Source: Asterella californica
Lineage: Eukaryota > Streptophyta > Marchantiopsida > Marchantiales > Aytoniaceae
Assembly: GCA_036924285.1 (NCBI GenBank)
Contig: JAYKYS010000015.1
Coordinates: 9,052,001-9,116,000 of the forward strand
DNA: 64,000 nt
Direction of reading: 5' to 3'
Position 1 is the stretch's first letter. Every line of letters starts with the position of its first letter. A program made the translations under genes and the position numbers. This document shows positions 1 through 12,652 of the stretch, piece by piece. The notes under the pieces were generated by a model. That model made no database searches, was not told the DNA's origin, and saw only the letters and a program-made list of their open reading frames with translations.

Positions 1-115
1 TTGTCCTTATAGGAAGGTCATCATCTGAAACTTCCACACTTGGTAGTTGTTCTTGTCGAGCCTCTCTCCAGTGATCAAAGACACAGACTCTGCAATAGTT
101 GCAATGTAGAAATTG
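1..115 (-). pseudogene. Ty1/copia gag, N-terminal fragment
   Basis: The - strand frame reads a stretch ending LDKNNYQVWKFQMMTFL and then a stop. This matches the conserved L-x-G-x-N-Y-x-x-W-K-x-x-M signature at the start of copia gag (UBN2/DUF4219-type) proteins. The stop comes where the family normally continues, so this copy is dead here or the frame shifts. Only the N-terminus is in the window. The call rests on one motif plus the upstream primer site and LTR. Confidence 0.6.
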
Positions 116-738
116 TTCTGTGCTGTATGCGGAAAATCTCACAAAACCTCCATGACACTCGTCTTCCCACACCGCATGATCAAGAGTTGTCACAAGTCAC
201 AACAAGGTAACTCCGCGAACTCCTCCTGCAGCGAGAATGAAGAAAGAACATGTCCGCGAACTGTAGGTGTACAAAACATGACAGAAACGTAGAAAGAACA
301 CACCAAGAAAAGTCAAAACTGGACCAAATGAGATCAGAAATGAGAATAACTTGAAATTTCATAAATTTTCTCACCCTAATCGGACCAGTATTTCTTTTTG
401 ACTCAAGTCCTAAAATTTTCGTTTTGGTCGAAAAAGATCCGATCGAAAATCTGCCGGTGAAAACCTCCAAATCGACTGAAACTTGGCCGAGTACACAATT
501 CACAACTTCTGAAGAACACAACATTTGTGAGGCTGATCGACAAATATCAGCAAGAAAAAATCGTCTAGGTCTCGGAAATTATCTTCAAAGTTTTTGATGA
601 CGAAAGAAATGATTTCGTCTCATCCGAACGCATCAGCAGGATAGTGCTTGACATCAGGTACAACTCTAGCTGCTCTCTCCTGTACTTCAATACACAAACT
701 CCATCTTGCTCATCAGCAAATGACACACGTTCTCTATT

Positions 739-750
739 GCTCTGATATCA
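739..750 (-). other. Primer binding site (initiator Met tRNA type)
   Basis: On the - strand this reads TGATATCAGAGC. It differs at one base from TGGTATCAGAGC, the standard complement of the plant initiator-Met tRNA 3' end, and directly abuts the LTR. Confidence 0.75.
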
Positions 751-979
751 TGTAGAAATATCGATATTTCGAGGACACTCCAAGAAGAGAGAGCGAGTAG
801 ACAAGGAAATAAAATAGGAATGAAATGGGAGAGGCTTTGTCTCTCCATATATATATATAGTGGAGGTGAGTACAAGGAAAACCCTAATGGTGGGTTAGCC
901 CTCTAACTAACTGTAGCTACCTTAACCACTCCGGCTAATGTTAGCCGTCGATCTACTAGAGCTTGGGACTATATCAACA
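751..979 (-). repeat. 5' long terminal repeat of the copia-type element
   Basis: The LTR is bounded by TG and CA in - strand orientation. A run of alternating TA at 848-859 is a plausible TATA box for the element promoter, about 120 bases inside the LTR. The boundary at 751 is set by the adjoining primer site. The boundary at 979 is set by the TGTTGA terminus and is less certain. Confidence 0.68.
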
Positions 980-3080
980 CTGTCCATGTGAGTTCATCAT
1001 CGAGGAACTCGGACCATAAGCTTCATTAACAATTTGCAGTGCATGCATTTCCAACCGTACCCGTAAATGATTGAACCCACGATCTTTCTCTTAGAGGACT
1101 GTAGGCTAAACCACTCGAGATATCGATCTTCGGTCATCCTAAGCTCATTATATTCTCAGTAGAGGATTATATAATCACCTCAAAATATTAAAAGATAATA
1201 AGTAAAAAAAATAAATATGTAATGAAATTATCTCTTGGTTGTACTCCTCCCCAAACTTTTTCACTATTTATGCTCGATACATGACTTTAGGTTGACAAAT
1301 ATACCTTATTTCACACTCACTGTTGAAGTTAACATGTAGAAGTAGATTAAAATTTATCTTTTCTAAAACTATGATGAATATTGTATAGTGTTGATCATCA
1401 ATGACAAAGATAAGATCACGAGAACCACTGAGCAAAATTTGCATGATAAAGTTATGCCCGGATAATCTTGTCAAAAATGATTGAAAATGAGCATGCTGGA
1501 AATACATCAGTTTGATCTAAAAAAGATTTTTCAATATAAATTTTAACAATCTATAGAGCTCTCCATATCATCCAACCACTTCCTAAAGTGGATGACTCTA
1601 GACATGCAAGATGCATCATATTTATCATTATATTGCTGGTCATTAAGTTAGATAGAGGAATTGTCTTTAATAGTGACAATCGCACTTTGAGCACAAAAGC
1701 CAATAATCTAGGAGTGACAGAATTCCACCAGATGTCTCTATAGTCTTCTCACTCTTTATACGCCTAGTATAACACTCAAAGCTGAAGTCAAATTGACTTC
1801 TTTTCTGTCGCTTGTCACAAGCAAGATTGGGATCTATAGTATATATCATTATTTTATAAATTTGAAAAAAAGTCAATGAAGTTTTACACTTCATTGATAG
1901 CTTCAAATATAATCATCAATCTCTCTCGAACATGTCACGCATTAGAATAATATACTTTCTACTTGTTCTACTTGTCAGAGTGATCTCCAGATCCGAATTC
2001 CTCCTACAATGAATACAAAACGATAGAGTTTTAGAAATACTACACTCATAATCTGAACTTAGAGAGTATACATGTGATGATGAAAGAGAAGCCAGAAGTA
2101 GAGAAGAGAAGAAGGAGAATTTCCCAATGCCACTAGGTGGACCTCTTCCAGCAAAAGATATATTTTCATATTCATTTTGAGATCATCACCTGCTAAACTC
2201 AAGAGTTACCAGATCTCTTCAGAAAATAACTAGATGCATTCTTTAATGTAAAACACGTCTGGAATCATCTCGTGGCTTTGAGTTCCACCTGGATCTAGAA
2301 TACATAATAAAAGTTTGTGATCTGTTGAGTAAATAGAAGTGTACTGATATTTTGGAGTTAGTCATTTTCTGCTCTTGAACACAGCAGAAATAATTCCACA
2401 AAAATAACAAAGTGGTGCTCAATGGAATTGCGGGGTTATGCATTTGGTGCAGCTGAGGAAGTGAACATGATGAATAACACGTAAATAAATACGTAAAATG
2501 CACATAAAGTTAAAATAGTAAACAAATAATCTATTTATATTTTATCATCTGTCGAGTTATTTCCAGATAGAGCTTAGCTATGGAAATAAATTTCATGAAA
2601 GCCAACTCACTCAATCAATGACTTTGAAGTAACAGTTATGCATTTCCATAGTTCACCGCTGATTTTGCAAAATTCAGAACAAGACAAAACAAAAAATCAC
2701 AATGAGAATATATTGACATTTTCGGGAAGAGAGTAAGATTTCCACTCCTAGTGACAGAGTAAAGAATGATAATGATTCTCAAGCGAATGCATAGCCTTTG
2801 CAATGTTATAGCAAGCGCAACACCTTGCTTCAAAAATGACCCTCTCTTGCACACATGTTCTCCTGATCTCGATCTCTCTCTCGCCCGCATTGTACTCCAC
2901 TTTTGAAGGTTCTAGTTTGTGCAGAAATGATGGTAGCATCTACTGTGTCATGTTGGTTTGGATGTAGTAGGATTCAAGATACAACGTGGTCGAATGTTAT
3001 GGGTTGTTGTCCTAATTCTCTACCACGATGAGGGAGAGGAGCTGCTAGTGAAACTTGAGGACTAGTGAGTCGCAATGGTG
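980..3080. other. AT-rich intergenic DNA, no gene recognised
   Basis: Only short ORFs without recognisable domains are present. A segment near 2773-2826 (motif TTCTCAAGC followed by GCAAGCG) reappears in similar form near 7500-7545, so part of this stretch is dispersed repeat. No tRNA, rRNA or conserved protein motif was seen. Confidence 0.5.
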
Positions 3081-3239
3081 TCCGTTCGTTCTCCTTTTCC
3101 TTCTTTCCAGCACAAGATTATTCTTCTGTCATAAAAAGCAGTCACTTCAACTTGCGCTATCAAAAGTGCTTTTCTCCTTTGCATTCCTGGTTCTTTTTCT
3201 TTTCAGCTATTAATATTCTTCAATACCAAACACTTCTTC

Positions 3240-3590
3240 TTCCACTTGTGCAATATAATTCTCAAACTTCCTTGCATATTATTCACCTCTATTCCACTTT
3301 CAGATGGAAGAGGGCAGAAAGCTTAATTTGTTCCGCAACCCTTCCTTCAGTAAGGGTGAGGTGAAAAATTAATAAATTAATAAAAGTAATTCTTTTGATT
3401 ACATACTATTGCACTTGTATTTCCAGAAGTACACTTGTCTGCCTTCAGCTAGTGGTTTATCCCCACACATTCGCGTGATTGTAGGTCCAGGCATCATGTA
3501 ATATTTATAGGTAGATTTAATTATTTTTATAATTAATCTAGAATTTCTATATAATATTTATACTTTTTCTAGTAACATAAAGAGAGAAAA
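3240..3590 (+). repeat. Hairpin-rich dispersed repeat (family H), copy 1
   Basis: Family H has this order: a segment like TGCATATTCACCTC, a short purine/pyrimidine hairpin (CTCC...GGAG), then an AT-rich palindrome of the form TTAATTTATTA...CCTTC/GAAGG...TAATAAATTAA, then about 200 bases of AT-rich tail. Here the GCATATT-CACCTC segment, a decayed first hairpin and the ACCCTTCC...AAGGGT hairpin can be followed. The copy is degenerate. It looks non-autonomous and carries no ORF of its own. Confidence 0.55.
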
Positions 3591-3654
3591 AGTTCTTGAA
3601 GTTAGATTGAGAATGGTTATCCACTTCTTACCTCCGAAGATTAAAGAGAGTAGA

Positions 3655-3900
3655 AAATTCCCTTCCGTGGTGCGGGTTAGGTAACAAATTAATGTCTAGA
3701 TTTGTTTAATGTGTTTTTGTTAGCGGCCTCTTGCATTTGTAGTTTCGGAAGTGAGTACGTTCATGCTCCTTGAATGGGTTAGGTCTGGATCGTCTCCCAA
3801 ATCTAGGTACAATTATCACTCAAAACTTATAAATAACTATGATTTTTTATATCAATTTAGTACAGAATTTTTACATAACATTTACATTTTTTCTAAAATA
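3655..3900 (+). repeat. Family H repeat, partial copy
   Basis: It starts with a decayed CCCTTCC...GGGTTAGGTAACAAATTAAT palindrome half and runs into the same kind of AT-rich tail as the other family H copies. The first hairpin is missing. Confidence 0.4.
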
Positions 3901-5244
3901 TAAATTGCATACAGTAAAATATCACTGATAAAGGCATAAAAATAACCGATAAACCTTCAATTCATAACATGTACATATACAAATGATAAATTATACCAAA
4001 ATACAACATCTTAGAATCTATAATAAAAAATTATAAAAAACAATTAAGGAAAATAAGAGCACAAAAAGTAACAACTTCTCTCCCATTTCCTTTTCTCTTT
4101 CTCTTCTTCTTTTACTACTCCACTCTCTTATGGTTCCTTTCCGCTCCTTCTTCCCTTCTCTTCTTGCCTTTCTTCCGCTCCTTCTTCTTTCTTGGTTTAC
4201 CTCACCATCAATTTGGAGGGAGATCAAAAACTTTGGATTGGGAAATTGCTGTCAACCAGAAATAATTAAAGTTTTAAAACTTTTTACTCATATTATATAA
4301 TAATGTGTAATACATATAATGGGTACTAAATTCAAAAATAGTAATAAATTCAAAAATTAGTTTGTATAACAAAAATAATGTATAGACCCCTCAAATCCTT
4401 GCAGAATTAATGTCACTAACAATAAATACAGAAAAATATATATATATTGTTGTGTCTATCACAAATGAGAGAGGTCCATTGTCTACAAGTAATTTTGACT
4501 ACCCGTACCCATGTCAGATAATATGATTGTGGTAATTTGTAAGAAAGAAACGAGTCATCTTCTTTACATACACCTAAATATATGGCCAAACCTTTTTGCT
4601 TGGAAATTCTAGTGATAAATTATAATACATTAACTAAATATACCATCCGTTCTGACCAAATGAGTTCACGCGAGAACGGAGCCCGCTTGAAATGCTTCAC
4701 TTACGGTTTATTCTGTTTATTTTCGCCAAGTGTAAAGCAGGTGTTGTGAACCATGAGTAAGAAAATGAACCTGAATGCAGTCATCTTAGAAGAAGAAGTC
4801 CCGAATTGACAACCCAGCGGACGGTAGAAAACCAAAAGCTTCTGCAAGTGTGGTTCATTATAAAAGACTTGTCTGTCTGCGATAGGTGTTGTAGTTGAAG
4901 TCTCTCACAAGTGTGGTGAGATCCAGGAACTGTGAAGGATTTTCTCATCGTCTAGGACGAAATAATTCTTGATAAGGAATTCCTGATGGAAGATTTCCTA
5001 AGTCACAGAAGGTACTTATCATGATCTTGAGAGGTCGGAAAGAGTCTTGTGACAGTTCCGCTGTCATTGTGAATGAGAGGGAAGATTGTGGTTCTTGCAG
5101 TCGCAAGAAATGACAGAAGTCAGCTATAGTGGAGAGGAGAGTGTGGAGCTGCATAGAACTGAAGCAAGAGAGTTCTAGTTGGAGTGAAAGAGTAAGAAAG
5201 TGCAAGTAAAGAATAGAGGAGTAAATATACATATATTTTATGAA
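3900..5244. other. AT-rich intergenic DNA, no gene recognised
   Basis: A pyrimidine-rich run lies at about 4075-4200. No ORF shows a recognisable domain. Confidence 0.5.
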
Positions 5245-5490
5245 CTAACCCTTCCATTTGGAAGGGTTAGGTAATAAATTAATTCGTTGATTATTTGATT
5301 ATTTCAGGTGAGCAGGATGTCTCATTTGTACCCTCCAAGGCGCGTCTGGACCCTCTACACTTATAGGTTAAGCCTTCCTCCTTCCTCATGTGTTGGTACA
5401 TCTAACATATAATAATTTAAGAATAATTTAATTATTTTATTTAGTTAATATATAATTATTATCTAATAAATATCTATTATTATATCAATA
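5245..5490 (+). repeat. Family H repeat, copy with a perfect hairpin
   Basis: CTAACCCTTCC at 5245-5255 pairs perfectly with GGAAGGGTTAG at 5260-5270 around a 4-base loop. GTAATAAATTAAT and the AT-rich family tail follow. Confidence 0.6.
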
Positions 5491-8320
5491 AGGGAACAAA
5501 AGTTCTCCAGAAGTTCATTGAGTATGCATATTTGACTTTGGCGGCGTAGTTATGGAGTGGGTTGACCATCCGACAAAGCACTTTAACTCAATATATTCTC
5601 ACCATCAGAATTTATGTAACGTAAAAAGATTCAACAGCTTTCTGGTTAGATTCGTAACTTTTCTGCTTTTTATCTTCGACTCTGAGGTTCTCTGTGCTTG
5701 TCGTGTATTTCACTTTCCCTTTCAGCTAGCTCTTGCTAGTTGGAAAGTCTCATTTGTATCTCGGCACCCACTGAGTAGGCTAGTTATGTTCTTGACAAGC
5801 TGGAAACCCGAGGACTCTGACGGTATTATCCCTTGTTTAGGTTCGAGTTTAATCGTCCTCCAAAATTGATTACAGCCTGTTATCAATGCAGTCGTAGACA
5901 AGCATGGCAATCAAAGAAGTCGACGTCTTCATAACAGTTATCTGATAGGATTATGATCAATTCGATGCGATAGCGTGGCATTCTCAGTCAATGTTGAGAG
6001 ATGAAGATCAAGCGTTCGGATCATTAGGAATATTTTTTCTTCTCTAGCAAATATTTCTCTCGATGAGATGGTTTTGGGGTGCTTGTTTTCTCTCGTAAAT
6101 ATTTGTGTTGGTGCGGCTTCCGACCACTGTCTAGCGGTTTCTTGCTTCTTGTCACACCCTACTTTATAAAACTTGTTTGTGTACCGTCGCTTTTTCCAAA
6201 AAGAACAAGAAAATAAAACCTAAAAATGTGCAGTAAGAACATTTTATTTCATTTAATAAAGTATTAAATTATCACTAGCTCCCCAACTCATTATATTGCT
6301 GTAAGTACAAACACCATTCTGACCAGACAATAATAATAGAACCATAAGTGTGTATTGCACGCAGACGTGTCAGTTGTGCTTAAGTACGACGATCTTAAGT
6401 CAATTCACATTTTACAATATTACATTCAACATTGTATTTAAACCCCAAGCATTTGATCGAGAGGTACCAGGGGGGTTAGGACGTCCAAGTCTCCTGCTTG
6501 GGATTGGGCACACTGTTCCTCTCTGTTCCCCAGCTTCAGTAGGAGTTCCAGTACTGGTTTTTCTTCAAAAAAATACTCTGTCGTCTGCATGCCTTAGATA
6601 CTGCTGTGGTTTTTTTTATCTTTGTTAGATATGTGTGTCTCTTTGACCTACCGAGATAGTGAAATCCATGTTGCTCTATGAAAAAATATTGGATTCCTAA
6701 GTTTTTTCATATCTTCGGACTTCTCTCGTACATCGATTCGTACTATATCTATTGTTATTTTATCATATCGTCAGTTCCTGTATTCATCTGCCAAGTGAAT
6801 AAATATTTTTCACTTAAAAATAAAATAAAAACACATTCATCATTTTGATTTGTACGCATGCATCAGTTCATTCCAACCTTATCGCTAAATGGTCACAGCC
6901 TGGCTTACACATATGCTCGGTGTTCGTGTCCGCATGAAGTGCTTACAATAACTAAATAATATGCAGATTCCCATGGCACTGGTACCTATTAATTGATTGT
7001 GTCAGAAATAAGGTCCTACCACTCGCATTCACTGGACACGTATAGAAGCTGAATATATACATCTCAGATTCCTCGCAAGTTGATATTAACTTCACTATTA
7101 TTTTCTGTCCACTTGGAGAACCTTTGACCATTTAAAAGCATGAATTTTACGTCCAAACTCCAAGTTTGTCTTCTTTCGTTTCCTTGCCCTAGAGTCGAGA
7201 GGACAGTTTTGGATATATATATATATATCTCTCTCTCACTCTCCGGTTAATTTATTAAAATTAATTTAAGATAAAATTGTACTTACAAGTTTTAATTTTT
7301 AATTAACTTACGATCACCATCCCGATCCACAGCCGGAGCGTCTGCGCGCAATACACATCTACGGTCCTATTCTCCTTACTTGTCTTGTCGAGCATGCCGT
7401 CGATTTTGTAGACAAGACAGAACCAGAAAAGCAACAAGCGAATTTGTGGCCATTTTCTATAAGATTTTTCGCTTCTCATGTACCATGTGAATTTTCATGG
7501 TTCTCAAGCAAAGGTATAGTTTTTGCAAGCGTAGCAGCTTGTTATTATACAGGTGACGTTACCACTATATATTGGTTTTATAATTTAGTCCAGTGTTATC
7601 TGTTGTTAACCGTATAGTGAGATTCCATATTGATTCAAATATTGATCAGTCCATAAAATATATTTTATTTGTGTAGAAAATATCTTAACATTTTGATTAT
7701 TTGCACGAAATAGAAATTTAATTATAGACTACAATGGTTCATAGAGAAACAATTATGCATCCAAAATGATTATGATATATACAAGGAATAGGACAAGCAC
7801 GATAACAGAATTTTTTTTTAGAAAGTGGATTTGTTCGGTTCACGGCAAGTGACGAGAGAAGACTATTTCGCTAATTTAATTATGTATTAAATTAGCCTAA
7901 ATTTAATTATGTCTTAACTCGTCTTTTAGAACGTTTAGGTTATAAATTAAAGGTTAGAAATTAAAAATATTCTCTTCGTGAGAGGTACAAGTTTTAATAT
8001 CATGAAAATTGTTTACGTGAGTTATTTATGGATTTTGGTTAACTCAAGTGAACGTTTGTAATCAAGTTTACCAAGAGGTTCTGATTTTAGTGATTTGAAT
8101 TTAGTATTTTAAATTTAATAAAGTAAATTTAGAGAACTTTGTGACCAGTCATAATTTGCAAATCCAGTCGAGCATCATTATTTCTCTTAACTCCGTGCTT
8201 TAGTAAACTATATTTTTCAGTCTTCATTGTTTTGAACTGTGTTGTCAGCAAATTGTTCATGATTATTTTGTGTCCTGTCTAAATGTTTATCTTTTTCTTC
8301 TATTTGTCTAGAAGTGCTTT
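5491..8320. other. Intergenic DNA, no gene recognised
   Basis: The short ORFs show no domain. A microsatellite of TA repeats followed by TC repeats is at about 7213-7240. A segment near 7500-7545 is related to 2773-2826. Confidence 0.5.
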
Positions 8321-8324
8321 TCCG

Positions 8325-8620
8325 ATACATATTCATCTTCTCCATTTTCGAATGAAGAAAGTGGTAAGTTTAATTTATTATCTAACTTTTCTTATGAGAA
8401 AGGTTAAATAATAAATTAATATTACTATAAACTAATGAATATTTTAGAGCAGGATCTCTATCTTATGATTTTGGCACCGCGACAGGTCATGCTGTACTTA
8501 TGGGTTCTTTCTGGACTCACACGCAACTTGTGATTCTAGTAATATTTAATGTTTATAAGATAATTGAAATTAAACTTTTGATTCATTTTTAAATTTTATC
8601 TTATATATATAATTCTCTTT
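8325..8620 (+). repeat. Family H repeat, well preserved copy
   Basis: A first small hairpin (CTTC...GAAG) is followed by a 23-bp AT-rich palindrome. The left arm 8370-8392 and right arm 8397-8419 match with two mismatches around the loop TATG. An AT-rich tail follows. The layout is the same as at 28725-29020. Confidence 0.65.
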
Positions 8621-8689
8621 ATAACCTGAACAAGAACATCACAACACAGAAGAAAAAAACCAATATATATCCTCAAAATAGTCCCTTGC

Positions 8690-9100
8690 GTCCATCTCAC
8701 CTTGGGAACGAATTCACTCTTTTTATTTTTTCTCTCCTACCCGGCTTGTCCTTTTGTCTACTATCCTGGGCTAGTTCTCTTGGGATATTCACTTTGTCCA
8801 GGATTGAGGAGGTTAGCATGCAATAGTCGTTTATTATTTAACTCATTCAGCGAGAAAGATTAAATGTTAACTTAATATGTTGAATTATTTAATATTTATT
8901 TGATGATACGATCAAACTTTTGTAATTTGAAAAGCGAGTTCCTGCACCTTACCCTTCCGGGTTATATCGAGAGAATCTGCATCTCTATTTCCGTTAATAG
9001 TAACAGGTATCATAAATTTCAATTTTCTAGAATGATCTATGTAATATTTATATGTAATATTTAAATATTTTATAATAGTATCCTACCTGCTACATGCACT
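8690..9100 (+). repeat. Family H related repeat, degenerate
   Basis: A CACTCTTTTTATT pyrimidine-rich lead (shared with about 12255-12300), a decayed TTATTTAAC...GTTAACTTAAT palindrome and an AT-rich tail are visible. The boundaries are approximate. Confidence 0.35.
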
Positions 9101-10310
9101 TCTTGCATGTATTGAAATATGCATGCTTGCTAAAGTGAACCCTAAACTTTGGTACGCGAACTGGAATGTCACTACGGTAGAAGGGTTACTTACCCCTCAT
9201 CTGAACAGTAACTTGTACGAACTGAAATGGTCAATGATTGCTCAGAGGGAAAAGGGAACTAGCTCCGTTACTAAACGGTTTCTATAAATCCATAATCCAT
9301 TGTTGCGCTTTCTCTGCACACGCGATTGGACAGCATAATTCCAAGTCAGGTTCTCAGATCTCAACTTCCTACTCCTACTCGGTTCCTCTAGATCTTTCAC
9401 CTTTCTTCCTGGGTTTCTTGTACAGTACGTCATACTAGGAACAACCCTAAACAAGGAAAGACTCTATCCCTTCCCAGTACGATATGAAGCGACGGTGGAA
9501 TTCCCGGCCTGCACAGTTCAGGCCTAGCCCAGTCGGCGGTTTTTGACAATTGACGGACTATTTTGTTAATTTACCTGCGATTGTTAGTAAATTTTAAATA
9601 TTTTTTCACCTTTTTAGTTATTTTGAGAAATAAATTCTCCGACTCACTTCTCTTCTTCTATTCTCCTACATTTTTAGAAAAGTTACCGGGGCACATTACA
9701 CGGGATGCCGGATTAGGATTAGGCTGGCGCTGGCACAGTTTCAGTCTTTGACTTGATCTTCCGGACTAGGATGGAGTAGGAGGACAAAGTGAGACCTAGG
9801 AATTCTTGACAGGAACATAAGTTTCATGGAAGCGAATATGCAAACATGCAGAAAGTGAAACATGCACTTTCTGCAGAGACGTGGAAAATGACAAACGTGT
9901 AAAATGAAGAATAAATCTTAGAAAATAATTGATTGTAGTAGAATAAAATATTAAAAATCAAATAAAATAAACTATTTGTTGCAATATTATCAAGAGAAAA
10001 TACATCTCTTCTCGCTAAAGCGGGCATGAGTTCGTCCTTCAACTCATGTGGTTATAAGAACCTTCAAGTTATAAATGAAATGTTCTATTATAAATATAAA
10101 TTAAGATTACCGCAGTGACAAGAGCTTGGGTTTGGAGACAGATCCGTCTTGATTCGAATATGATTCTAGAAAAAAAGAAATAAATTTAAAGCAACGTACT
10201 TGGCAAGAATGCTCTACGAGTTGATTTCACCAGATCAGGTTATCTCAAATGAAGTTAAGAAAAAATATGTTTTCCAGAGTGATTTAGAGGAGTTTGTTGG
10301 ACATTTACTT
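9101..10310. other. Intergenic DNA, no gene recognised
   Basis: It holds a small hairpin at about 9850-9880 (GCAGAAAGTG...CACTTTCTGC). The short ORFs have no recognisable domain. Confidence 0.45.
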
Positions 10311-10496
10311 TTCACTAGAGCAGTCTATAGCAACCCATGATTGGTTTGGAGTGAAAAATAAATCATATAAAAGAACAATGATATTCAAATACAATGGACG
10401 AACTATTCACTAGAGCAGGCTATAGCAACCCATGATTGGTTTGGAGTGAAAATAAATCACATAAAAACAATGACACTCAAATACAATGGACGAACT
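10311..10496. repeat. Tandem duplication, about 95-bp unit, two copies
   Basis: Copy 1 runs 10311-10405 and copy 2 runs 10406-10496. Both start with TTCACTAGAGCAG and end with ACAATGGACGAACTA. The second copy carries a few single-base changes and small deletions. Confidence 0.9.
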
Positions 10497-10570
10497 AGAC
10501 TCGTGTGACTATGCATGCTTTAATCAACAACATGCTACTTCCCGGAGCTTGCACTGTAAGTGGGTAATAG

Positions 10571-10881
10571 GGGGTTTCATAGTTAATAAGAAATATTACT
10601 CAATGGTTGAGAGAGAAAAAATTATAAACTTTTTAGCGGATAACATTGTATATAGTCTGTTTTTGGTCGCCTTTGTAAGTGGACTATTATGATTCTTTTA
10701 TAATTATTTTTAGTTTTGACACCTGAAATAATTATTTAGATCAGTAGATTTCTCTACTGCAAAAACAAACAAATGAACAAATGAAAATTTATTAAGAAAA
10801 CACCTCAAAAAGTCTGACTGAAGTCATAACTCTCTCTTACAGGTCAAAAATCTTACATAAAAGTTCTAGTTTTGGCACCCC
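10571..10881. mobile_element. MITE-like element, family X, copy 1
   Basis: The ends are inverted: GGGGTTTCATAGTTAA on the left, and a right end whose complement begins GGGGTGCCAAAACTA. TAATAG occurs on both sides (10565-10570 and 10882-10887), consistent with a 5-6 bp target duplication. The interior shares blocks with 30579-30946, such as CAATGGTTGAGAG near the left, ATTATTTTTAG...TAATTATTTAGA in the middle and CATAACTCTCTCTTAC near the right. It has no ORF, so it would have to be moved by another element's transposase. The superfamily is not identified. Confidence 0.68.
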
Positions 10882-10889
10882 TAATAGAG

Positions 10890-12338
10890 CCACTCAAACC
10901 TTAGCTATAAATGATCCTAGAGTTACTAGATGTATGCAGTGTATATCCGTAAACAGATTTTTTGAACACCGTTGAAAATAGATGACTACAGACGGTCTGC
11001 TGTCCCTGACATTTTACATTTACGTCTTTTCATTTGAATCATTTCACGAACGGAAAAGGTTTCAGTAGCCCTAATCTGTTACTAAGTGGTGCTCTTGCTA
11101 AGTTGAAGAAGAGCTCCTTGGGGCTGGGGTTATTTGGCCTAAGCGGGTGTCCAAATAAACTAGTCGATGGCTTCAGGAGGAGAAATGACGGTCAGTAAGA
11201 ACTTTGACGTGAGACTTGCAGTCCCAAGAACTGGGAACTGTCAAATCTGTTTTGGGGCAGTGGGTGTGGTCCAAGCACTCTTATCTACCCTTCGGGTCCC
11301 TCTTTCCTCGTAAAGCTTGATGGGGTCTTTCCATCCGTTGGTTATTCATTGCGTCGCGTGTTGTACTTTTATTTACCTACCTGGCTTGTATTGTACAAAC
11401 ACCCCTCAGAAGTTTGTTGACAACAATGCAGAGGTCCATCCTGATTTCCCATTGTCGTTGAATGGACAATGCATGCTAGTACAAGAACGAAGTCAGTTGA
11501 GATACCGGAGGGAACGCTATCCAGTGCGGTGTTTGGGATGGTTCCATGATGGAACTTCCATCTTTTCAAGTCTTTAGTACGTACGTATGACCTGTTTCTT
11601 CCGTCTGCCCACATGTCGAAGGTAGCAGAGAGATTGTTAGTGCGTGTCAAAGCTAGGAGAGAAGATTCTCAAACGTACAAAGGGAAATAACCGTAGCTTT
11701 TTGAAGGCAACTTAGTATAGATTCGTTTATCATTATATTTGTAAATTGATCTTATAATTGGAATTTTTAATAATCTTTCTTTCAGAATTAAACTAAATTA
11801 TCTATATTTCATAATGCTTTGTCACAAAAGGTGACGACAGAATTCCCAGAAAAACTGGTAAAATATGCCCATGATCTTTTCCTATTTGCGCCTCCAGAGG
11901 TGCTTGCATGAAACGGCCATGGACTTTGGACCTTGATCGTAACACACATCTGCGAATGGAAGACATTGCTTCAGTATTCCAGCTTTTACATTCCCTATTA
12001 GTGCAAAAGTTCATAGCTCGTCTCAATTTCCAGCTGATAACCAAGGCGTATTAAAATAAAAATAGAAATCATGACGCCAAACACCAAACGGATGAGAAGA
12101 CCCCTCAAACCGAACAAAGGGAAAGAGGGCCAAGCAACCAACACCCAAAAGGAAAGAGGAAATGGAAGCTAATTCCCTAAAAAGAAGATAAGAGCATGTG
12201 GTAACATACGTAATCATTTTATAGCGTTTCTCTTCTAGCCTCCCCTCCTCATCCATGTGTGTCTCACTCTTTTTATTCCTCTCCGCTCTCCTCCCTGGCT
12301 TTTGCTATTGCTTACTTTTCACTTTGAGAGACGATATT
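10890..12338. other. Repeat-bearing intergenic DNA, no gene recognised
   Basis: A block at 11281-11350 (CCTCTTTCC...GATGGGGTCTTTCCATCCGTT) recurs inverted and more diverged at about 12072-12145. It recurs again, inverted and well matched, at about 31848-31912. The two local copies flank roughly 0.8 kb that may be a decayed transposon. The ORFs inside show no known domain. Confidence 0.4.
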
Positions 12339-12370
12339 CACCCATGTACACTTCGAAGTGTACATGGGTG
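12339..12370. repeat. Perfect 32-bp palindrome with no spacer
   Basis: The half-site CACCCATGTACACTTC is followed at once by its exact reverse complement. It lies in AT-rich repeat DNA that resembles family H (the ATATTCACC lead is shared). Confidence 0.85.
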
Positions 12371-12652
12371 TACATTAATTAATGTCTTCCGGAATCGACA
12401 CTGTTTTACCATTAATACTTCGGATTTATTTTCCCAGCAATGCATCCGCCCGGACTCTACTTATGAGTTATATTCTTATGAGTTGACTACTCTGAGTCTA
12501 GTTCATATATACCACTTATGAATTAATTTAAATTTTTCTAATAATTTATTATAGTATATTTTTATAAGGTTTAGATATTTTCAGATAAGAGAAAATGAAA
12601 TTCACTGTACAAGGATGTGGAGAAGGATACTATGCACTCACCACTCGGAATC

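Larger units (their letters stand above)
1..979 (-). mobile_element. 5' end of a Ty1/copia-type LTR retrotransposon, running off the left edge
   Basis: Read on the - strand, a 229-bp LTR (979 down to 751) begins TGTTGATATAG and ends ATTTCTACA. It is followed directly by a primer binding site and then an internal region with the start of a copia-like gag. The short LTR, the TG...CA ends and the initiator-methionine tRNA primer site fit Ty1/copia. The other LTR would lie left of the window, so the target duplication cannot be tested. The leader between primer site and gag is long, about 600 bases, and holds no convincing gene. Confidence 0.72.

Noticed and set aside
10108..10165. Second tRNA-like or SINE head (GATTCGAA with an upstream GAGCTTGGG)
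   Set aside because: The A box is poor, there is no cloverleaf, and I saw no second copy in the window.
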